DNA from: Hyphococcus sp.
GTDB lineage: Bacteria > Pseudomonadota > Alphaproteobacteria > Caulobacterales > Parvularculaceae
Assembly: GCA_013002535.1 (NCBI GenBank)
Contig: JABDJK010000116.1
Location: forward strand, 1 to 64,000
Length of the DNA stretch: 64,000 bases
Direction of reading: 5' to 3'
Positions 32,496-50,299 of the stretch are shown here, piece by piece. The position numbers and the translations under genes were made by a program. Each line of letters starts with the position of its first letter. The stretch's first letter is position 1. Below the pieces are notes generated by a model that made no database searches, had not been told where the DNA came from, and saw only the letters and a list, made by a program, of their open reading frames with translations.

Positions 32496-32810
32496 TTAAA
32501 GTCCTGTGGTCACGTCGATGGAGTGACCTTCTTCAAGCGTAACAACCGCTTTCTTCACCGTGGACCGCGTATAGGCGTGGCCGCGGAACATTTTGTTTTT
32601 GCCTTTGGTGCGCATCGTGTTGACCGATTTCACCTTGACCTTGAACAACGCCTCAACCGCTTCCTTGATTTGCGGTTTTGTCGCTGTGATCGGTGTTTTG
32701 AAGACAACCTGATTGTGCTCCGACGCAATCGTCGACTTCTCCGTGATAACTGGAGCGATCAACGTGTCGTAGTGGACCTCGAGGCCCTCTTTTTTCTCGA
32801 TCTTGCTCAT
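32496..32810 (-). CDS. rplW: 50S ribosomal protein L23
   Basis: [52 protein letters not shown]. Confidence 0.97.
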   Translation of the reverse strand: MSKIEKKEGLEVHYDTLIAPVITEKSTIASEHNQVVFKTPITATKPQIKEAVEALFKVKVKSVNTMRTKGKNKMFRGHAYTRSTVKKAVVTLEEGHSIDVTTGL

Positions 32811-33424
32811 TTGAGGCGAGCCTCCAGTCCTTCAACGGCCGCCTTCGTCAGAACCAGTTTGTCCTTGCGAAGGATGTCGTAAACATTTGCGCCCATGACC
32901 GGGATCACATCGACGCCCGGCAGGTTGCGCGCCGCGAGCGCGAAATTGTCTTCAAAATCCGTATCGACAATCAGCGCATTGCTGAGATCGAGTTTCTCGA
33001 ACGCAGCAATCATCGTCTTTGTTTTTGAATCAGCAAGCTTCGCCTCGTCGATAACAACCAAAGACCCATCAGCCTGCTTCGACGACAGCGCATGCTTCAT
33101 GGCCAGACGACGAACTTTCTTCGGCAGGTTAATGGCATGGCTGCGAACGCGAGGTCCGTGAGCCTTGCCGCCGCCGCGGAAAATGTTTGCGCCTTTGTTG
33201 CCGTGACGCGCGCCGCCGGAACCCTTTTGGCGGCCATATTTTTTTGAAGTCGCGTTTACGTCGCCGCGCTCTTGCACTTTGTGCGTGCCTTGCTGGCGTT
33301 TCGCCAGTTGATAGACAACGCAGCGGTGCAATATGTCTGCACGCGGCTCTAGGCCGAAGATCGCATCATCGAGATCAACTGATCCCGCTTTCGACGCATC
33401 CAGTTTGAGGACGTCCGTTTTCAT
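32807..33424 (-). CDS. rplD: 50S ribosomal protein L4
   Basis: [55 protein letters not shown]. Confidence 0.97.
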   Translation of the reverse strand: MKTDVLKLDASKAGSVDLDDAIFGLEPRADILHRCVVYQLAKRQQGTHKVQERGDVNATSKKYGRQKGSGGARHGNKGANIFRGGGKAHGPRVRSHAINLPKKVRRLAMKHALSSKQADGSLVVIDEAKLADSKTKTMIAAFEKLDLSNALIVDTDFEDNFALAARNLPGVDVIPVMGANVYDILRKDKLVLTKAAVEGLEARLK

Positions 33425-34308
33425 TATTCGTCCCCTTCTTTCTTCTCGGGCGCATCACCAACTTCGTCGGCGGATTTAACGCCTGCGTCCGCGTCTTCCG
33501 CGCCTGCAGATTGCTCTTCAAGCGCCTGACGCTGTTGCGCGAGCTCTTCCTCACGGGCAGCCTTTGCGGCGGCCTCTTCTTCAGCAGCAGCTTGAGCCGC
33601 CGCTTCTTCGGCTTGCTTCGCCGCTTCTTCTTTCGCTGACTTCAGCGCAGCCGGCAGAATTGCATTCTCCGGAAACGGCTTTTTGACGGCGTCCTTCACG
33701 AACACCCAACCGCCCTTGGAACCAGGCACAGCGCCTTTAACCAGGATAAGGCCGCGATCTGAATCTGTGCGCACAACCTGAAGGTTTTGCGTCGTCACGC
33801 GGGTCGCGCCCATGTGACCGGCCATCTTCTTGCCTTTGAAGACCTTGCCCGGATCCTGACACTGACCGGTTGAACCATGAGAACGGTGAGAGATAGAAAC
33901 ACCGTGCGTCGCACGAAGGCCGCCAAAGTTGTGACGCTTCATGGCGCCCGCAAAGCCCTTACCGATCGACGTTCCGGTCACATCAACAAACTGACCTTCG
34001 AAATAATGGTCCGCGATGAGCTCTTCCCCAACGCCGAGCATATTGTCTTCCGAGACGCGGAATTCCGCGACCTTTGACTTCGGCTCAACGTTCGCTTTCG
34101 CAAACTGACCACGCTCAGCCTTGGTCGTGCGCTTGGCTTTCTTAGCGCCCGAGCCGAGCTGAACCGCTGTATAGCCATTCGTCTCGACGGTGCGCTGGCC
34201 GACAACCTGACATTTGTCCAGTTGAAGCACAGTGACCGGGATGTGATCACCAGCTTCGGTGTACACCCGCATCATGCCCATTTTTTTTGCGATCAATCCT
34301 GTTCGCAT
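33424..34308 (-). CDS. rplC: 50S ribosomal protein L3 with ~80-aa Ala/Glu-rich C-terminal extension
   Basis: [40 protein letters not shown]; core L3 followed by a low-complexity acidic tail. Confidence 0.97.
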   Translation of the reverse strand: MRTGLIAKKMGMMRVYTEAGDHIPVTVLQLDKCQVVGQRTVETNGYTAVQLGSGAKKAKRTTKAERGQFAKANVEPKSKVAEFRVSEDNMLGVGEELIADHYFEGQFVDVTGTSIGKGFAGAMKRHNFGGLRATHGVSISHRSHGSTGQCQDPGKVFKGKKMAGHMGATRVTTQNLQVVRTDSDRGLILVKGAVPGSKGGWVFVKDAVKKPFPENAILPAALKSAKEEAAKQAEEAAAQAAAEEEAAAKAAREEELAQQRQALEEQSAGAEDADAGVKSADEVGDAPEKKEGDE

Positions 34309-34320
34309 TGTATTATGCTC

Positions 34321-34632
34321 CTAAGCGCCCAGCTTGATTTCGACGTCAACGCCGGCCGACAGGTCAAGTTTCATCAGCGCATCAACTGTCTGCGGCGTTG
34401 GATCAACAATATCCAGCATCCGCTTGTGGGTGCGCATCTCAAATTGCTCACGGCTCTTCTTGTTGACGTGCGGCGAGCGGTTAACGGTGTAACGCTCAAT
34501 ACGTGTCGGCAACGGGATAGGTCCGCGCACATCTGCGCCGGTGCGCTTCGCCGTATTGACGATCTCAATTGTCGAAGCGTCGAGCACACGGTGGTCGAAC
34601 GCTTTTAGCCGGATGCGAATATTTTGTTGCAT
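34321..34632 (-). CDS. rpsJ: 30S ribosomal protein S10
   Basis: [71 protein letters not shown]. Confidence 0.98.
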   Translation of the reverse strand: MQQNIRIRLKAFDHRVLDASTIEIVNTAKRTGADVRGPIPLPTRIERYTVNRSPHVNKKSREQFEMRTHKRMLDIVDPTPQTVDALMKLDLSAGVDVEIKLGA

Positions 34633-34722
34633 GGTCTGACGCTTCGCCTGTTCCTGAATTCTTCTCTTAAGAGTCGAATGCGCGGACCGGTTTGACGGGC
34701 CCGCACATTTGATTGTTTCCTG

Positions 34723-35898
34723 TTATTCTACGATCTTCGATACGATGCCGGCGCCGACCGTACGGCCGCCTTCACGGATAGCGAAGCGAAGCTTCTCTTC
34801 CATGGCGATCGGCACGATAAGCTCAACGTTAAGCTCGGCATTGTCGCCCGGCATAACCATTTCCGTGCCCTCTTTGAGGTTCACGACACCGGTCACGTCC
34901 GTTGTGCGGAAGTAGAACTGCGGACGATAGTTGCCGAAGAACGGCGTGTGGCGACCACCCTCGTCTTTCGTGAGGATATAGGCTTCCGCAACGAACTTCG
35001 TGTGCGGCGTAACCGAACCCGGCTTACAAAGAACCTGACCACGCTCAACAGCTTCACGGTCGATACCGCGAAGTAGAACACCGACGTTGTCGCCAGCTTC
35101 ACCGCGATCAAGCAGCTTGCGGAACATTTCAACGCCTGTGCAGGTCGTTTTCTGCGTGTCTTTGATACCGACGATTTCAAGCTCGTCACCGACGTTTACA
35201 ACACCGCGCTCAACACGACCCGTGACAACTGTACCGCGACCTGAGATCGAGAACACGTCCTCAATTGGCAGAAGGAACGGCTGGTCAACCGGACGCTCTG
35301 GCGTTGGGATATATTCGTCGACAGCTTTGATTAATTCCCTGATGGAATTCTCGCCCATGTCAGCATCGCCGCCTTCAAGAGCAACAAGCGCCGAACCTTT
35401 AATGATCGGTATGTCGTCGCCCGGGAAATCGTATGAAGAAAGGAGTTCACGAACTTCCATTTCAACGAGCTCGAGAAGCTCTTCGTCGTCGACCTGATCA
35501 GTTTTGTTCATGTAAACAACAATCGCCGGAACGCCGACCTGACGTGCGAGCAGGATGTGCTCACGCGTTTGCGGCATTGGGCCGTCAGCAGCAGACACAA
35601 CCAGGATAGCGCCGTCCATTTGCGCGGCGCCCGTGATCATGTTTTTCACATAGTCAGCGTGGCCTGGGCAGTCGACGTGTGCGTAGTGGCGTGCGTCGGA
35701 TTCATATTCAACGTGCGCCGTTGAGATGGTGATGCCGCGCGCTTTTTCTTCCGGCGCGCCGTCGATCTCGTCATAGGCTTTGAAGTCGCCAAAGTACTTC
35801 GTGATCGCCGCTGTCAGCGTCGTTTTACCATGGTCAACGTGGCCAATTGTGCCGACATTTGCATGGGGTTTATTGCGTTCAAATTTTTCCTTCGACAT
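34723..35898 (-). CDS. tuf: elongation factor Tu
   Basis: [24 protein letters not shown]; full-length EF-Tu. Confidence 0.99.
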   Translation of the reverse strand: MSKEKFERNKPHANVGTIGHVDHGKTTLTAAITKYFGDFKAYDEIDGAPEEKARGITISTAHVEYESDARHYAHVDCPGHADYVKNMITGAAQMDGAILVVSAADGPMPQTREHILLARQVGVPAIVVYMNKTDQVDDEELLELVEMEVRELLSSYDFPGDDIPIIKGSALVALEGGDADMGENSIRELIKAVDEYIPTPERPVDQPFLLPIEDVFSISGRGTVVTGRVERGVVNVGDELEIVGIKDTQKTTCTGVEMFRKLLDRGEAGDNVGVLLRGIDREAVERGQVLCKPGSVTPHTKFVAEAYILTKDEGGRHTPFFGNYRPQFYFRTTDVTGVVNLKEGTEMVMPGDNAELNVELIVPIAMEEKLRFAIREGGRTVGAGIVSKIVE

Positions 35899-35986
35899 TT
35901 CACTTTTCTCCGTCTTTGGAACTCTTAACTTTTCTAATTAGCCAACGCCTTGGTTTTCGTGAGGAGCAAGGCGCCTTCCGGTAAAG

Positions 35987-38065
35987 CTAGCCAGCCAGCT
36001 TCGCCCGGACCTCCTCCTCCACATTCTTTGGGACCTGCTCGTAGTGATCGAACTGCATCGTGTATTGCGCGCGGCCTTGCGTGGCGGAACGCAGATTGTT
36101 GACATAGCCGAACATGTTCGCGAGCGGCACCATGGCGTGAACCACGTTTGCATTGCCGCGCATTTCTTGCTCTTGGATTTGGCCGCGGCGTGAATTCAAA
36201 TCGCCAATGACCGTACCGGTATATTCTTCCGGCGTTACCACCTCGACCTTCATAACCGGCTCAAGCAGAGCAAGACCAAGCTCAGCCTTATGTTCGCGAA
36301 GCGCAGCGCGGGCCGCGATCTCAAATGCGAGAACTGATGAGTCAACGTCGTGGAACGCGCCGTCATAAAGCTCGACTTTGAAATCGAGGATCGGGAAACC
36401 AACGAGGAGACCCGTCTCACGGATCGAGTTGATGCCCTTCTCGACGCCAGGAATGTATTCCTTCGGGATTGAGCCGCCAACGATCTTGCTTTCAAACTCG
36501 TAACCGGCGCCCGGCTCGTTTGGAGACACGACCATCTTGATGCGTGCAAACTGACCAGAACCGCCCGACTGCTTCTTGTGGGTGTAATCGAGATCGGCTT
36601 CGCGTGTAATTGTCTCGCGGTATGCAACCTGCGGCTGGCCAACGTTTGCTTCAACTTTAAATTCACGCTTCATCCGATCAACGAGGATGTCGAGATGAAG
36701 CTCGCCCATGCCTTTGATAATCGTCTGGCCAGACTCTTCGTCAGAAGAAACACGAAATGACGGGTCTTCGGCGGCAAGACGCTGCAGTGCGATACCCATT
36801 TTTTCCTGGTCAGCTTTGGTCTTAGGTTCAACAGCGAGCTCGATAACCGGCTCCGGGAACTCCATGCGCTCTAAGATAACTGGGCTTTGCGCGTCACAAA
36901 GTGTGTCGCCCGTCGTTGTGTCTTTCAGACCAACGATCGCAATGATGTCACCGGCGAATGCTTCTTTGATCTCTTCGCGGCTGTTGGAGTGCATTTCCAG
37001 CATCCGGCCGACGCGCTCTTTTTTGCCTTTGACGGTATTCATCACCTGCGTTCCGGCCTCTAGCTTGCCTGAGTAAATACGGCAGAATGTCAGCGACCCA
37101 ACAAACGGGTCGTTCATGACTTTAAAGGCAAGCATGGAAAGCGGTTCATCGTCGGACGATTTGCGCGAAACCTCTTCATCAGAATCCGGCAAGACGCCTT
37201 TGATCGCGGGAACTTCGACCGGGCTTGGCAGGTAGTCGACCACTGCGTCCAGCATCGGCTGAACGCCTTTGTTTTTAAACGCAGATCCACAAAGAACCGG
37301 GTGGAAGCTCACGTCGCACGTACCCTTACGAATAAGACGCTTGATCGTATCCGTGTCCGGCTCGTCGCCTTCGAGATACGCTTCCATGACGTCGTCATCC
37401 ATTTCGACGACGGTCTCGATCATCTTGTCACGGTATTCCTGCGCTTTGTCAGCGAGGTCTTCCGGAATGTCCGTTTCATGGAATTTGGCGCCAAGGGATT
37501 CTTCTTCCCAAATGATCGCCTTCATTTTCAGAAGGTCGACAACACCCTGGAAGTTATTTTCTGCGCCGATTGGCAGCTGCAGAACAACCGTTTTCGCTGC
37601 GAGGCGATTGTGGATTGTGTCGACAGAATAGTAGAAATCAGCGCCGATCTTATCCATCTTGTTGATGAAGAACATGCGCGGCACGCGGTACTTGTCGCCT
37701 TGCCGCCAAACAGTTTCCGTTTGCGGTTCAACGCCCGCGTTTGCGTCCAAAAGCGCAACAGCGCCGTCGAGCACGCGCAGCGAACGCTCAACTTCAATCG
37801 TGAAGTCAACGTGACCCGGCGTATCAATAATGTTCAGACGTTTGTCATTCCAGAACGTCGTCGTCGCAGCAGACGTAATCGTAATGCCGCGCTCTTGCTC
37901 CTGCTCCATCCAGTCCATGGTGGCCGCGCCGTCATGAACTTCGCCAATCTTGTGGCTCTTGCCGGTATAATAGAGTACGCGCTCAGTCGTCGTCGTTTTA
38001 CCGGCGTCGATATGCGCCATGATGCCGAAATTTCGGTAGTCTTCAATTTTATGTGAACGCGCCAT
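35987..38065 (-). CDS. fusA: elongation factor G
   Basis: [24 protein letters not shown]; full-length EF-G. Confidence 0.99.
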   Translation of the reverse strand: MARSHKIEDYRNFGIMAHIDAGKTTTTERVLYYTGKSHKIGEVHDGAATMDWMEQEQERGITITSAATTTFWNDKRLNIIDTPGHVDFTIEVERSLRVLDGAVALLDANAGVEPQTETVWRQGDKYRVPRMFFINKMDKIGADFYYSVDTIHNRLAAKTVVLQLPIGAENNFQGVVDLLKMKAIIWEEESLGAKFHETDIPEDLADKAQEYRDKMIETVVEMDDDVMEAYLEGDEPDTDTIKRLIRKGTCDVSFHPVLCGSAFKNKGVQPMLDAVVDYLPSPVEVPAIKGVLPDSDEEVSRKSSDDEPLSMLAFKVMNDPFVGSLTFCRIYSGKLEAGTQVMNTVKGKKERVGRMLEMHSNSREEIKEAFAGDIIAIVGLKDTTTGDTLCDAQSPVILERMEFPEPVIELAVEPKTKADQEKMGIALQRLAAEDPSFRVSSDEESGQTIIKGMGELHLDILVDRMKREFKVEANVGQPQVAYRETITREADLDYTHKKQSGGSGQFARIKMVVSPNEPGAGYEFESKIVGGSIPKEYIPGVEKGINSIRETGLLVGFPILDFKVELYDGAFHDVDSSVLAFEIAARAALREHKAELGLALLEPVMKVEVVTPEEYTGTVIGDLNSRRGQIQEQEMRGNANVVHAMVPLANMFGYVNNLRSATQGRAQYTMQFDHYEQVPKNVEEEVRAKLAG

Positions 38066-38084
38066 GACGTTTAGGCCCTAATAA

Positions 38085-38555
<471 letters not shown>

Positions 38556-38566
38556 CTAACGTATCC

Positions 38567-38938
38567 TTACTTAGGTCGCTTCGCGCCGTATTTAGAACGG
38601 CGTTGCTTGCGGTCTTTCACGCCCTGTGTATCCAGAACGCCGCGAATGATGTGGTAGCGGACACCGGGAAGGTCTTTCACGCGGCCGCCGCGAATAAGAA
38701 CAACTGAGTGCTCTTGAAGATTGTGACCCTCGCCCGGGATGTAACCGATGACCTCATAGCCATTGGTCAGGCGAATCTTTGCAACTTTACGAAGCGCCGA
38801 GTTCGGCTTCTTCGGAGTTGTCGTATAGACACGTGTGCATACGCCGCGTTTTTGCGGATTCGCTTCGAGCGCCGGCACCTTGTTGATGCGTCGCTTCGGT
38901 TTGCGCGGCTTGCGGATCAGTTGTTGAATCGTCGGCAT
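38567..38938 (-). CDS. rpsL: 30S ribosomal protein S12
   Basis: [60 protein letters not shown]; internal ATG at 38938 is the usual S12 start. Confidence 0.98.
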   Translation of the reverse strand: MPTIQQLIRKPRKPKRRINKVPALEANPQKRGVCTRVYTTTPKKPNSALRKVAKIRLTNGYEVIGYIPGEGHNLQEHSVVLIRGGRVKDLPGVRYHIIRGVLDTQGVKDRKQRRSKYGAKRPK

Positions 38939-39207
38939 TCCGTCTCCTGCGTCGTTCTTAAACGCGTGTAATAACCACCTGTTTTCGCGCCACGATTTGT
39001 AATACTCATGACGCAAATGAGCGGGGCCCCGTCTGGCGGAACGCCGCTCGCAATAAAACTCACAGTCTTCAGCTAAAATTGGCTGCGTTTCAGGGTTCCT
39101 GACGGCCAGCCTTCCAGCGGCGCGACACATAGCTGTGTGATTCCGCCGGGTCAATAGATACTTACCGAAAAATAAAGGAAATTCGGGATGTTTTTGACGC
39201 GCGCGAG

Positions 39208-40461
39208 CTATCTTTCGGCGCTGGCGACAATAGCCTGTGCGAGCGCTGATCCCCAGGACTTTGAGCGATCATAAAGCATTGCCCGGGCGTCGGATGCCGC
39301 TTTTCGCATATCATCCAATTTCTGCTCATCGCAAAGCAACAATGTGAGGCATTCAGCCAGATTTTTAGAGTTTTCCGCTTCGAATTCCATTACGGCGTCG
39401 CCAAAAACTTCGCGCGCAGGAACCACAGAACTGACGAGAAGCGGCGTTAGTTGCGATATCGCCTCTGCGCACACCGCAGGAAATCCTTCCGCGAATGCGC
39501 GCTGCGTCGGGACGACCAGCAACTGCGATTCGCGCAACGCGCCGTAGACATCAGCGGCGTCTACCGGCCCCGGCGCCTCAATATCGTCAGCGAAACCGGT
39601 GGCCCCCGCCTTTTCCCGGAGTTCGTCGAGAGCACGCCCCGCCCCCAAAAATCGGATCGCAAGATCGGATTGATGGCTCTTGGCCACACAAAAGGCTTCG
39701 AGCAGTTCAAATACGCCCTTTTCCCTTTCAATCCGGCCGAGATAGCAAATCTGGTTTTTTCGGCGCGCCAGTTCCTCTCCAACATCCGCGTATGATGACG
39801 GCAATTGATGCATCGATTGAAATCCCGGAATTTTCCGCGGCGAAATTTCATTGAACTGGTCCAGTGCAGTTTTCGAAACCGCAACCGCTGCATCAACATA
39901 CCGCCCGACGAGAACCTTCTTCACAAAGAAATTTATTTGATTTTTTAAACTTTGCGGCCGGCGACCGATTTGCCAGAACATATTGTGCAATGACATAACG
40001 ATGCGCTCACTTGATTTCGCAAGTCGCGGCAACATCGGCCAATAAAATTCCCCTCCCAAAATCAGAATGTGCGGTTTGAATTGTTCACAATGTCTCGCAA
40101 TTTCGCGGGTAATCGCCTGCTTTTGCGGCCAATAGGCGCCGGGCGTTTCATAGTCGATATCGCTGAGACGAATGAACGTGCAGTTGTCTGCGCACATTTC
40201 TTCAGCGCGATCAGCACCGCGTTCAATGATTAAGGCCTCAGCGCTTAGCGCTTCGACAACATCAAAGAACATCTCCGAATACGTAATGATCGCTTTGCCG
40301 GGATACGGCTGGCCGCGCTTCCAGTATGAATAGGTGTCGCGTAATTCTCCCGGCCCCGGAACATACGCAATCCGTAGCAGCGCAGCATCATCCAGGTTAA
40401 AACATTGACGAACGCGGGCGCGAAAATCCGTTGGCAGGCTGAAGAATTTCTCTTGCTTCAT
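39208..40461 (-). CDS. GT-B-type glycosyltransferase (GT4-like)
   Basis: [57 protein letters not shown]. Confidence 0.85.
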   Translation of the reverse strand: MKQEKFFSLPTDFRARVRQCFNLDDAALLRIAYVPGPGELRDTYSYWKRGQPYPGKAIITYSEMFFDVVEALSAEALIIERGADRAEEMCADNCTFIRLSDIDYETPGAYWPQKQAITREIARHCEQFKPHILILGGEFYWPMLPRLAKSSERIVMSLHNMFWQIGRRPQSLKNQINFFVKKVLVGRYVDAAVAVSKTALDQFNEISPRKIPGFQSMHQLPSSYADVGEELARRKNQICYLGRIEREKGVFELLEAFCVAKSHQSDLAIRFLGAGRALDELREKAGATGFADDIEAPGPVDAADVYGALRESQLLVVPTQRAFAEGFPAVCAEAISQLTPLLVSSVVPAREVFGDAVMEFEAENSKNLAECLTLLLCDEQKLDDMRKAASDARAMLYDRSKSWGSALAQAIVASAER

Positions 40462-40468
40462 GACGGTC

Positions 40469-41521
40469 TTATTCGAACGGTCGTTCGCCCGTGTCTCTGC
40501 GGTGAAGGTAAACTTTTCTTGCAATCTTGTCCGCCGCTGCATTTTTCAACCAAAGTAGGCTCTTCACGGCGCCATTTTTCCGCTGCCATTTTACAAATTC
40601 ATGGCCGACGGGTCCATTGAGATGTTCTACCCATCGACATAAAATCTCAGACACTGTGAATTCTTTCGCCCGCGCCTGCCCATTAGAAATCATGTTATTG
40701 TAAAGGTTTGCGTCGTCTTTGAGGCGTCGGATAGCATTGATTGCATCTTCCGATGAATTGATTTCGATATAATCGAGCGACGACTTTCGCAATTCCTGAT
40801 AGGCGGGCTCCGCCCCTAAAAGCGCCGGGACACCCGCAGCCCATGCATTCACCAGTTTGCTTGCCGGCTTGTTGGCGACGTCGGCGAGCGTCAAATTTCG
40901 GATGGCAATAATCGCATCCACATTACTATAATCATGCATCGAGACGGGCTCATCACCTTCCGGCGATCGTTTCCCATGGCGAAAGATTACGCCCATAGAA
41001 TTCAATGCCGATAGAAACGTCTCATCGCAGAATTGTTCATAGAGATTTGATGTCTCGCCCATATACCCCAGCACCGAGAGTTCAGCGCCGCGTTCGCGTT
41101 TGCGCGCGATTAAGCCCGGTTGAGGGAAGTGCGGGGTCCAGCTGATTTTTGCCTTGCCTTTGTTCAAGTTGTTCTGTTCGAAAACCCAATTGGCCAGTTT
41201 TGGCTCATGGCAGTCGGCCCGGCATGCGACGATAAACGGTCGCACCGGGCGATGTCGAATGCCGAAATCAACGCTCGAAACGATGTTGATTGCATCATCC
41301 AATGGCTCCGGAGAATGGCTGACGTCGTAGCCTGCACGCCGGAAATAAATATACGGAATGACGACCCAATTGTTCATGGAGCCGACGCACCGCTGGGTGA
41401 GTACTTCGTCGGTTATTGCATTAATATTTCCGGATGGAATTTCTGGCCATCCTAACGAATTGGCGTCGTCAAAAAAACGTTCTGGAATGACGAAGTTTAT
41501 ACGATGTTCCAGACGGCTCAT
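40469..41521 (-). CDS. putative glycosyltransferase-like protein
   Basis: GT-B-like C-terminal pattern KPASKLVNAWAAGVPALLGAEPAYQELRKSSLDYIEI; 7 nt upstream of the next GT gene. Confidence 0.65.
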   Translation of the reverse strand: MSRLEHRINFVIPERFFDDANSLGWPEIPSGNINAITDEVLTQRCVGSMNNWVVIPYIYFRRAGYDVSHSPEPLDDAINIVSSVDFGIRHRPVRPFIVACRADCHEPKLANWVFEQNNLNKGKAKISWTPHFPQPGLIARKRERGAELSVLGYMGETSNLYEQFCDETFLSALNSMGVIFRHGKRSPEGDEPVSMHDYSNVDAIIAIRNLTLADVANKPASKLVNAWAAGVPALLGAEPAYQELRKSSLDYIEINSSEDAINAIRRLKDDANLYNNMISNGQARAKEFTVSEILCRWVEHLNGPVGHEFVKWQRKNGAVKSLLWLKNAAADKIARKVYLHRRDTGERPFE

Positions 41522-41624
41522 TGCCTGATCCCCTTAGCCGGATTAGTCCATCCAGCCTGACGCAACACTGTCGCGTAATCATTATTCGACGACGAATTTA
41601 TGACGCGTTAAGATTTCGGTTCAG

Positions 41625-41654
41625 AAAAAACGGCGGCCCAGAGGCCGCCGTTTT
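41625..41654 (-). terminator. Rho-independent terminator downstream of rpoC
   Basis: cggcggcc-caga-ggccgccg 8-bp stem flanked by aaaaaa / tttt. Confidence 0.85.
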
Positions 41655-41660
41655 CAATCT

Positions 41661-44600
41661 TCATTCTGCAGCGTCTTGTCCAGCCGACGCAGGCTCTTCC
41701 GCCGGCGGGTCAGCAATCACCGCCTCTTCGCTTACGGTTTCCGTTTCCTCTGCAGGAGCGGCCTCAATTTTTAGAGCCTCTGCAGCCGCAGCACGTTTCG
41801 CCCGCTCCTCAATGAGAACACGGTCGCGCTGATCGGCTTCAATCTGACGCGTATTCATCGCGCCGCCGGTTCCGGCCGGAATCAATCTACCGACGATGAC
41901 GTTTTCTTTCAGGCCTTCAAGGATATCAATTTTACCATTTACCGCTGCGTCAGTCAGGACACGCGTGGTCTCCTGGAATGATGCAGCCGAAATAAACGAA
42001 CGGGTCTGTAGCGAGGCTTTGGTGATGCCGAGCAGAACCGGGTGAGCCTTCGCCGGCGCTTTGCCTTGATCTTCAAGTTTCGCATTTGTTTCTGCGAATT
42101 CGAGCCGGTCAATATGCTCTTCTTTCAAGTAGAATGAATCGCCGGACTCCGTGATCTCGACTTTTTGCAGCATCTGGCGAACGATCACCTCAATGTGCTT
42201 GTCGTTAATCGGAACGCCTTGCAGGCGGTAAACTTCCTGAATTTCATTGATAAGATAATCAGCAAGCGCTTCGATGCCCAGGATCTGGAGAATATCATGC
42301 GGCGCAGGGTTGCCGTCCATCAGATATTCGCCCTTGGCGATAAAGTCACCGTCCTGAACCGCGATATGTTTGCCCTTCGGCACCAGGTAATCTGATACTT
42401 CGAGGTTCTCGTCAGTTGGGACGATCTGGATGCGGCGTTTATTCTTATAGTCGCGGCCAAAGACAACTTTACCATCCTGATCGGCGATGATCGCGTGATC
42501 CTTCGGACGGCGCGCTTCGAACAGCTCCGCAACACGCGGCAGACCACCGGTAATGTCGCGCGTTTTGGCGCCTTCGGTCGGAATTCGGGCAACCGCGTCA
42601 CCTGGCGCAATCTTCTCGCCATCTTCAACAGACAAAATCGCCTCAACCGGCAGCGTATAACGCGCTTCACCGCCTGAAGCGAGTTTCACCGGTTCGCCCT
42701 TGGCATCGACAATAGCGATCGCCGGCTTCATGTCGGCCGCGCGCGGATTTGCGCGCCAGTCAGTGACGACGCGGCTGGCGATACCCGTCGCTTCGTCGGC
42801 AACAACCTGCATGGACATGCCTTCCTGCAAATCCTCAAACTTCACCTTACCGGCAACCTCAGTTAGGATTGGAATAGTGTAGGGATCCCAGTCGGCAACG
42901 CGCTGCCCCCGTGTAACGGCAGCGCCGTCTTTCACACGTAGTTTCGCGCCGTTAGAGACTTTGTAGGACGCGTGTTCCTTACCGTCTTTATCGACGATTT
43001 TGATCAGCGTATTGCGGCCCATGACAACCAGGTCGCCGGCGGAATCGACAACAACATTTGATCCGTCAACTTTGATGGCGCCTTCGTGGCTGGCCTCGAT
43101 GAACGAGGTGTCGCCAACCTGCGCGGTGCCGCCAACGTGGAACGTTCGCATAGTAAGCTGCGTGCCAGGCTCACCGATAGATTGCGCCGCGATAACACCG
43201 ACGGCTTCACCGATATTGACCGGCGTACCTCGGGCAAGATCGCGACCGTAGCAAGCGCCACAAACGCCGGACGTCGACTCACAGGTCAGAACCGAACGGA
43301 CGCGGACAACCTGAACGCCGGAACCTTCAATGGCCTCAGATTGCGGTTCGTCAACCAGATCACCGGTGCGTCCGACGGTCTCATTTGTTTCAGGATGAAC
43401 AATGTCATCAAGTAACGTCCGTCCGAGAATGCGCTGCGACAGAGGAACAATGATATCACCACCCTGAACAACCGCTTCGATTGAAATGCCGTTTAAGGTG
43501 CCACAGTCCGGCTCACGAATGATGCAGTCTTGCGCAACGTCAACGAGACGGCGTGTAAGATACCCGGAGTTCGCCGTTTTCAACGCCGTATCTGCAAGAC
43601 CTTTACGTGCGCCGTGAGTCGAGTTGAAATACTCGAGCACTGTCAGTCCCTCTTTGAAATTCGAGGTAATCGGCGTCTCGATAATCTCGCCGGATGGTTT
43701 CGCCATCAGGCCGCGCATCGCGCCGAGCTGACGCATCTGCGTGGGAGAACCACGCGCGCCTGAATGAGACATCATGTAGATTGAGTTCGGTTCCTTTTGG
43801 CGACCGGTCTCTTCATCAAATTTCGTTTCCGAAATCTCACCCATCATGGCGTCGGCAATTTTGTCCGTACACTTCGCCCATGCGTCGATGGCTTTGTTGT
43901 ATTTCTCACCACGCGTAATAAGGCCTTCAGCATATTGCTGCTCAAACTCACTGACGAGCGCGCGCGTTTCCTCAACGAGGCTGTATTTGGTATCAGGAAT
44001 GACCATGTCGTCTTTGCCGAACGAGATGCCCGCTTTGCAAGCTTCCTTGAAGCCGAGTCCCATAATGTGGTCGGCAAAAATAACCGTCTTCTTTTGACCA
44101 CAATGGCGGTAGACGATGTCAATCAATCCTTGCACCGTTTTCTTGGTGAGGAGCTGGTTGACAACGGCGAACGGTACGTTTCCGTCTTTCGGCAGAACCT
44201 GCGCGACCATCATCCGGCCAGGCGTAGTTTCAACGATTTCGCGGATCGGCCCACCGTCATTATCAACAGATTCCCAGCGCGCTTTTATCTTGGTGTGCAA
44301 CGTTACGACACCGGTTGCGAGCGCGTGTTCGATCTCTTCAATCGTTGCGAAAATTTTGCCTTCACCCGGCTCGCCCTCTTTCTCCATGGAGATGTAGTAA
44401 AGGCCAAGAACGATGTCCTGTGACGGCACGATAATCGGTTTACCGTTCGCTGGCGACAAGATGTTGTTCGTCGACATCATCAGGACGCGCGCTTCAAGCT
44501 GCGCTTCCAGTGACAATGGCACATGAACCGCCATCTGGTCGCCGTCAAAGTCAGCGTTAAACGCAGTACACACCAACGGGTGAAGCTGGATTGCTTTACC

Positions 44601-45935
44601 TTCGATAAGTTTCGGTTCGAACGCCTGAATTCCAAGACGGTGAAGCGTTGGCGCTCTGTTCAACATAACCGGGTGTTCGCGAATAACCTCGTCGAGAATA
44701 TCCCAAACTTCCGGGCGTTCTTTTTCAACGAGCTTCTTAGCCTGTTTAACCGTAGCGGACAGGCCTTTCGCGTCGAGGCGGGAATAGATGAATGGCTTAA
44801 AAAGTTCGAGGGCCATTTTCTTCGGCAGGCCGCACTCGTGGAGGCGCAGTTCCGGACCAACAACAATGACCGAACGGCCGGAATAATCGACGCGTTTTCC
44901 GAGAAGGTTCTGCCGGAAGCGACCCTGCTTACCTTTAAGCATATCTGAAAGGGATTTCAGCGGTCGCTTATTGGTGCCTGTGATAACCCGGCCGCGGCGG
45001 CCGTTATCGAAGAGCGCATCGACAGATTCCTGCAACATGCGCTTTTCGTTGCGCACAATAATGTCGGGCGCACGAAGCTCAATCAGGCGCTTCAAGCGGT
45101 TGTTGCGGTTGATGACGCGGCGGTAAAGATCGTTAAGATCCGACGTGGCGAAGCGGCCGCCATCCAGCGGAACCAGCGGGCGTAATTCCGGTGGAATGAC
45201 CGGAATTACGGTCATGATCATCCACTCCGGGCGATTTCCAGACTCGATGAAAGCATTGAGAAGCTTCAATCGCTTGGAATATTTTTTTGTTTTCAGTTCC
45301 GACGTTGAGTCAGCGATTTCCGCGCGCATTTTGTCGGCTTCGATTTCGATATCGATGTTCGACAAGATTTCGCGGATTGCTTCAGCCCCAATGCCGGCAG
45401 TGAATGAATCTTCTCCGAATTCTTCCTGCGCCTGGAGGTATTCTTCCTCCGTCATCATCTGATTTTGTTCCAGCGGAGTCAGCCCCGGCTCAATGACGAT
45501 GTATTGTTCGAAATAGAGCACGCGCTCGACATCTTTCAACGTCATATCGAGCAACAATGAAATCCGGCTTGGCAGTGATTTCAGGAACCAAATGTGGGCG
45601 CAAGGCGCGGCCAACTCAATGTGACCCATGCGGTCGCGGCGGACCTTCGTCAGCGTGACTTCGACACCACATTTTTCACAGGTGATGCCTTTATACTTCA
45701 TGCGCTTGTATTTGCCGCACAAGCATTCATAGTCCTTTACCGGACCGAAAATACGCGCACAGAAAAGTCCATCGCGCTCAGGCTTGAACGTACGATAGTT
45801 AATCGTCTCTGGCTTTTTGATTTCGCCAAACGACCAGGAGAGAATTTTCTCCGGGCTCGAGAGCGAAATGCGGATCTGGTTGAACGTCTGCGCGGGCGCA
45901 GTCGGATTAAATACGTTCAAAAGTTCCTGTGACAT
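41661..45935 (-). CDS. rpoC: DNA-directed RNA polymerase subunit beta'
   Basis: [74 protein letters not shown]. Confidence 0.99.
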   Translation of the reverse strand: MSQELLNVFNPTAPAQTFNQIRISLSSPEKILSWSFGEIKKPETINYRTFKPERDGLFCARIFGPVKDYECLCGKYKRMKYKGITCEKCGVEVTLTKVRRDRMGHIELAAPCAHIWFLKSLPSRISLLLDMTLKDVERVLYFEQYIVIEPGLTPLEQNQMMTEEEYLQAQEEFGEDSFTAGIGAEAIREILSNIDIEIEADKMRAEIADSTSELKTKKYSKRLKLLNAFIESGNRPEWMIMTVIPVIPPELRPLVPLDGGRFATSDLNDLYRRVINRNNRLKRLIELRAPDIIVRNEKRMLQESVDALFDNGRRGRVITGTNKRPLKSLSDMLKGKQGRFRQNLLGKRVDYSGRSVIVVGPELRLHECGLPKKMALELFKPFIYSRLDAKGLSATVKQAKKLVEKERPEVWDILDEVIREHPVMLNRAPTLHRLGIQAFEPKLIEGKAIQLHPLVCTAFNADFDGDQMAVHVPLSLEAQLEARVLMMSTNNILSPANGKPIIVPSQDIVLGLYYISMEKEGEPGEGKIFATIEEIEHALATGVVTLHTKIKARWESVDNDGGPIREIVETTPGRMMVAQVLPKDGNVPFAVVNQLLTKKTVQGLIDIVYRHCGQKKTVIFADHIMGLGFKEACKAGISFGKDDMVIPDTKYSLVEETRALVSEFEQQYAEGLITRGEKYNKAIDAWAKCTDKIADAMMGEISETKFDEETGRQKEPNSIYMMSHSGARGSPTQMRQLGAMRGLMAKPSGEIIETPITSNFKEGLTVLEYFNSTHGARKGLADTALKTANSGYLTRRLVDVAQDCIIREPDCGTLNGISIEAVVQGGDIIVPLSQRILGRTLLDDIVHPETNETVGRTGDLVDEPQSEAIEGSGVQVVRVRSVLTCESTSGVCGACYGRDLARGTPVNIGEAVGVIAAQSIGEPGTQLTMRTFHVGGTAQVGDTSFIEASHEGAIKVDGSNVVVDSAGDLVVMGRNTLIKIVDKDGKEHASYKVSNGAKLRVKDGAAVTRGQRVADWDPYTIPILTEVAGKVKFEDLQEGMSMQVVADEATGIASRVVTDWRANPRAADMKPAIAIVDAKGEPVKLASGGEARYTLPVEAILSVEDGEKIAPGDAVARIPTEGAKTRDITGGLPRVAELFEARRPKDHAIIADQDGKVVFGRDYKNKRRIQIVPTDENLEVSDYLVPKGKHIAVQDGDFIAKGEYLMDGNPAPHDILQILGIEALADYLINEIQEVYRLQGVPINDKHIEVIVRQMLQKVEITESGDSFYLKEEHIDRLEFAETNAKLEDQGKAPAKAHPVLLGITKASLQTRSFISAASFQETTRVLTDAAVNGKIDILEGLKENVIVGRLIPAGTGGAMNTRQIEADQRDRVLIEERAKRAAAAEALKIEAAPAEETETVSEEAVIADPPAEEPASAGQDAAE

Positions 45936-46015
45936 GAAAAGCCTCTTCAATCGGGCGCGGTTGATCAGACCGCGTTAAAAAATCAATGTTTGACAAACGG
46001 GAATGCGGCGAACCG

Positions 46016-50098
<4,083 letters not shown>

Positions 50099-50273
50099 TT
50101 TTTCCTCACGACCGGAAGTCAGTTGTTCCAAACGCTGTCACATCTCTTTCGCGGACAAGAAATGCGCATGCGCAAAAGCGCCCTGACGGTCGGACTACTA
50201 ATCGACCGTAGGTCGCCGGGTTAATTAAAATGTATTCTCGATTACCTGAAGCACGTCGCCGCAAAGCCTAAAA

Positions 50274-50299
50274 GCCGCCGGTAGCTGCCTACCGACGGC
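50274..50299 (-). other. rplL-rpoB intergenic hairpin (attenuator/processing-site candidate)
   Basis: gccgccggtag-ctgc-ctaccgacggc, 11-nt arms with one mismatch; on the minus RNA followed by UUUUAG. Confidence 0.6.

Noticed and set aside
37301-38056. 251-aa plus-strand ORF antisense to fusA
   Set aside because: Fully inside a strongly conserved EF-G gene; the composition of the translation is typical of shadow ORFs in GC-rich DNA
38567-39154. Longer S12 ORF (195 aa) as a possible N-terminally extended protein
   Set aside because: The extra 72 residues resemble untranslated leader sequence; the internal MPTIQQLIR is the universal S12 start
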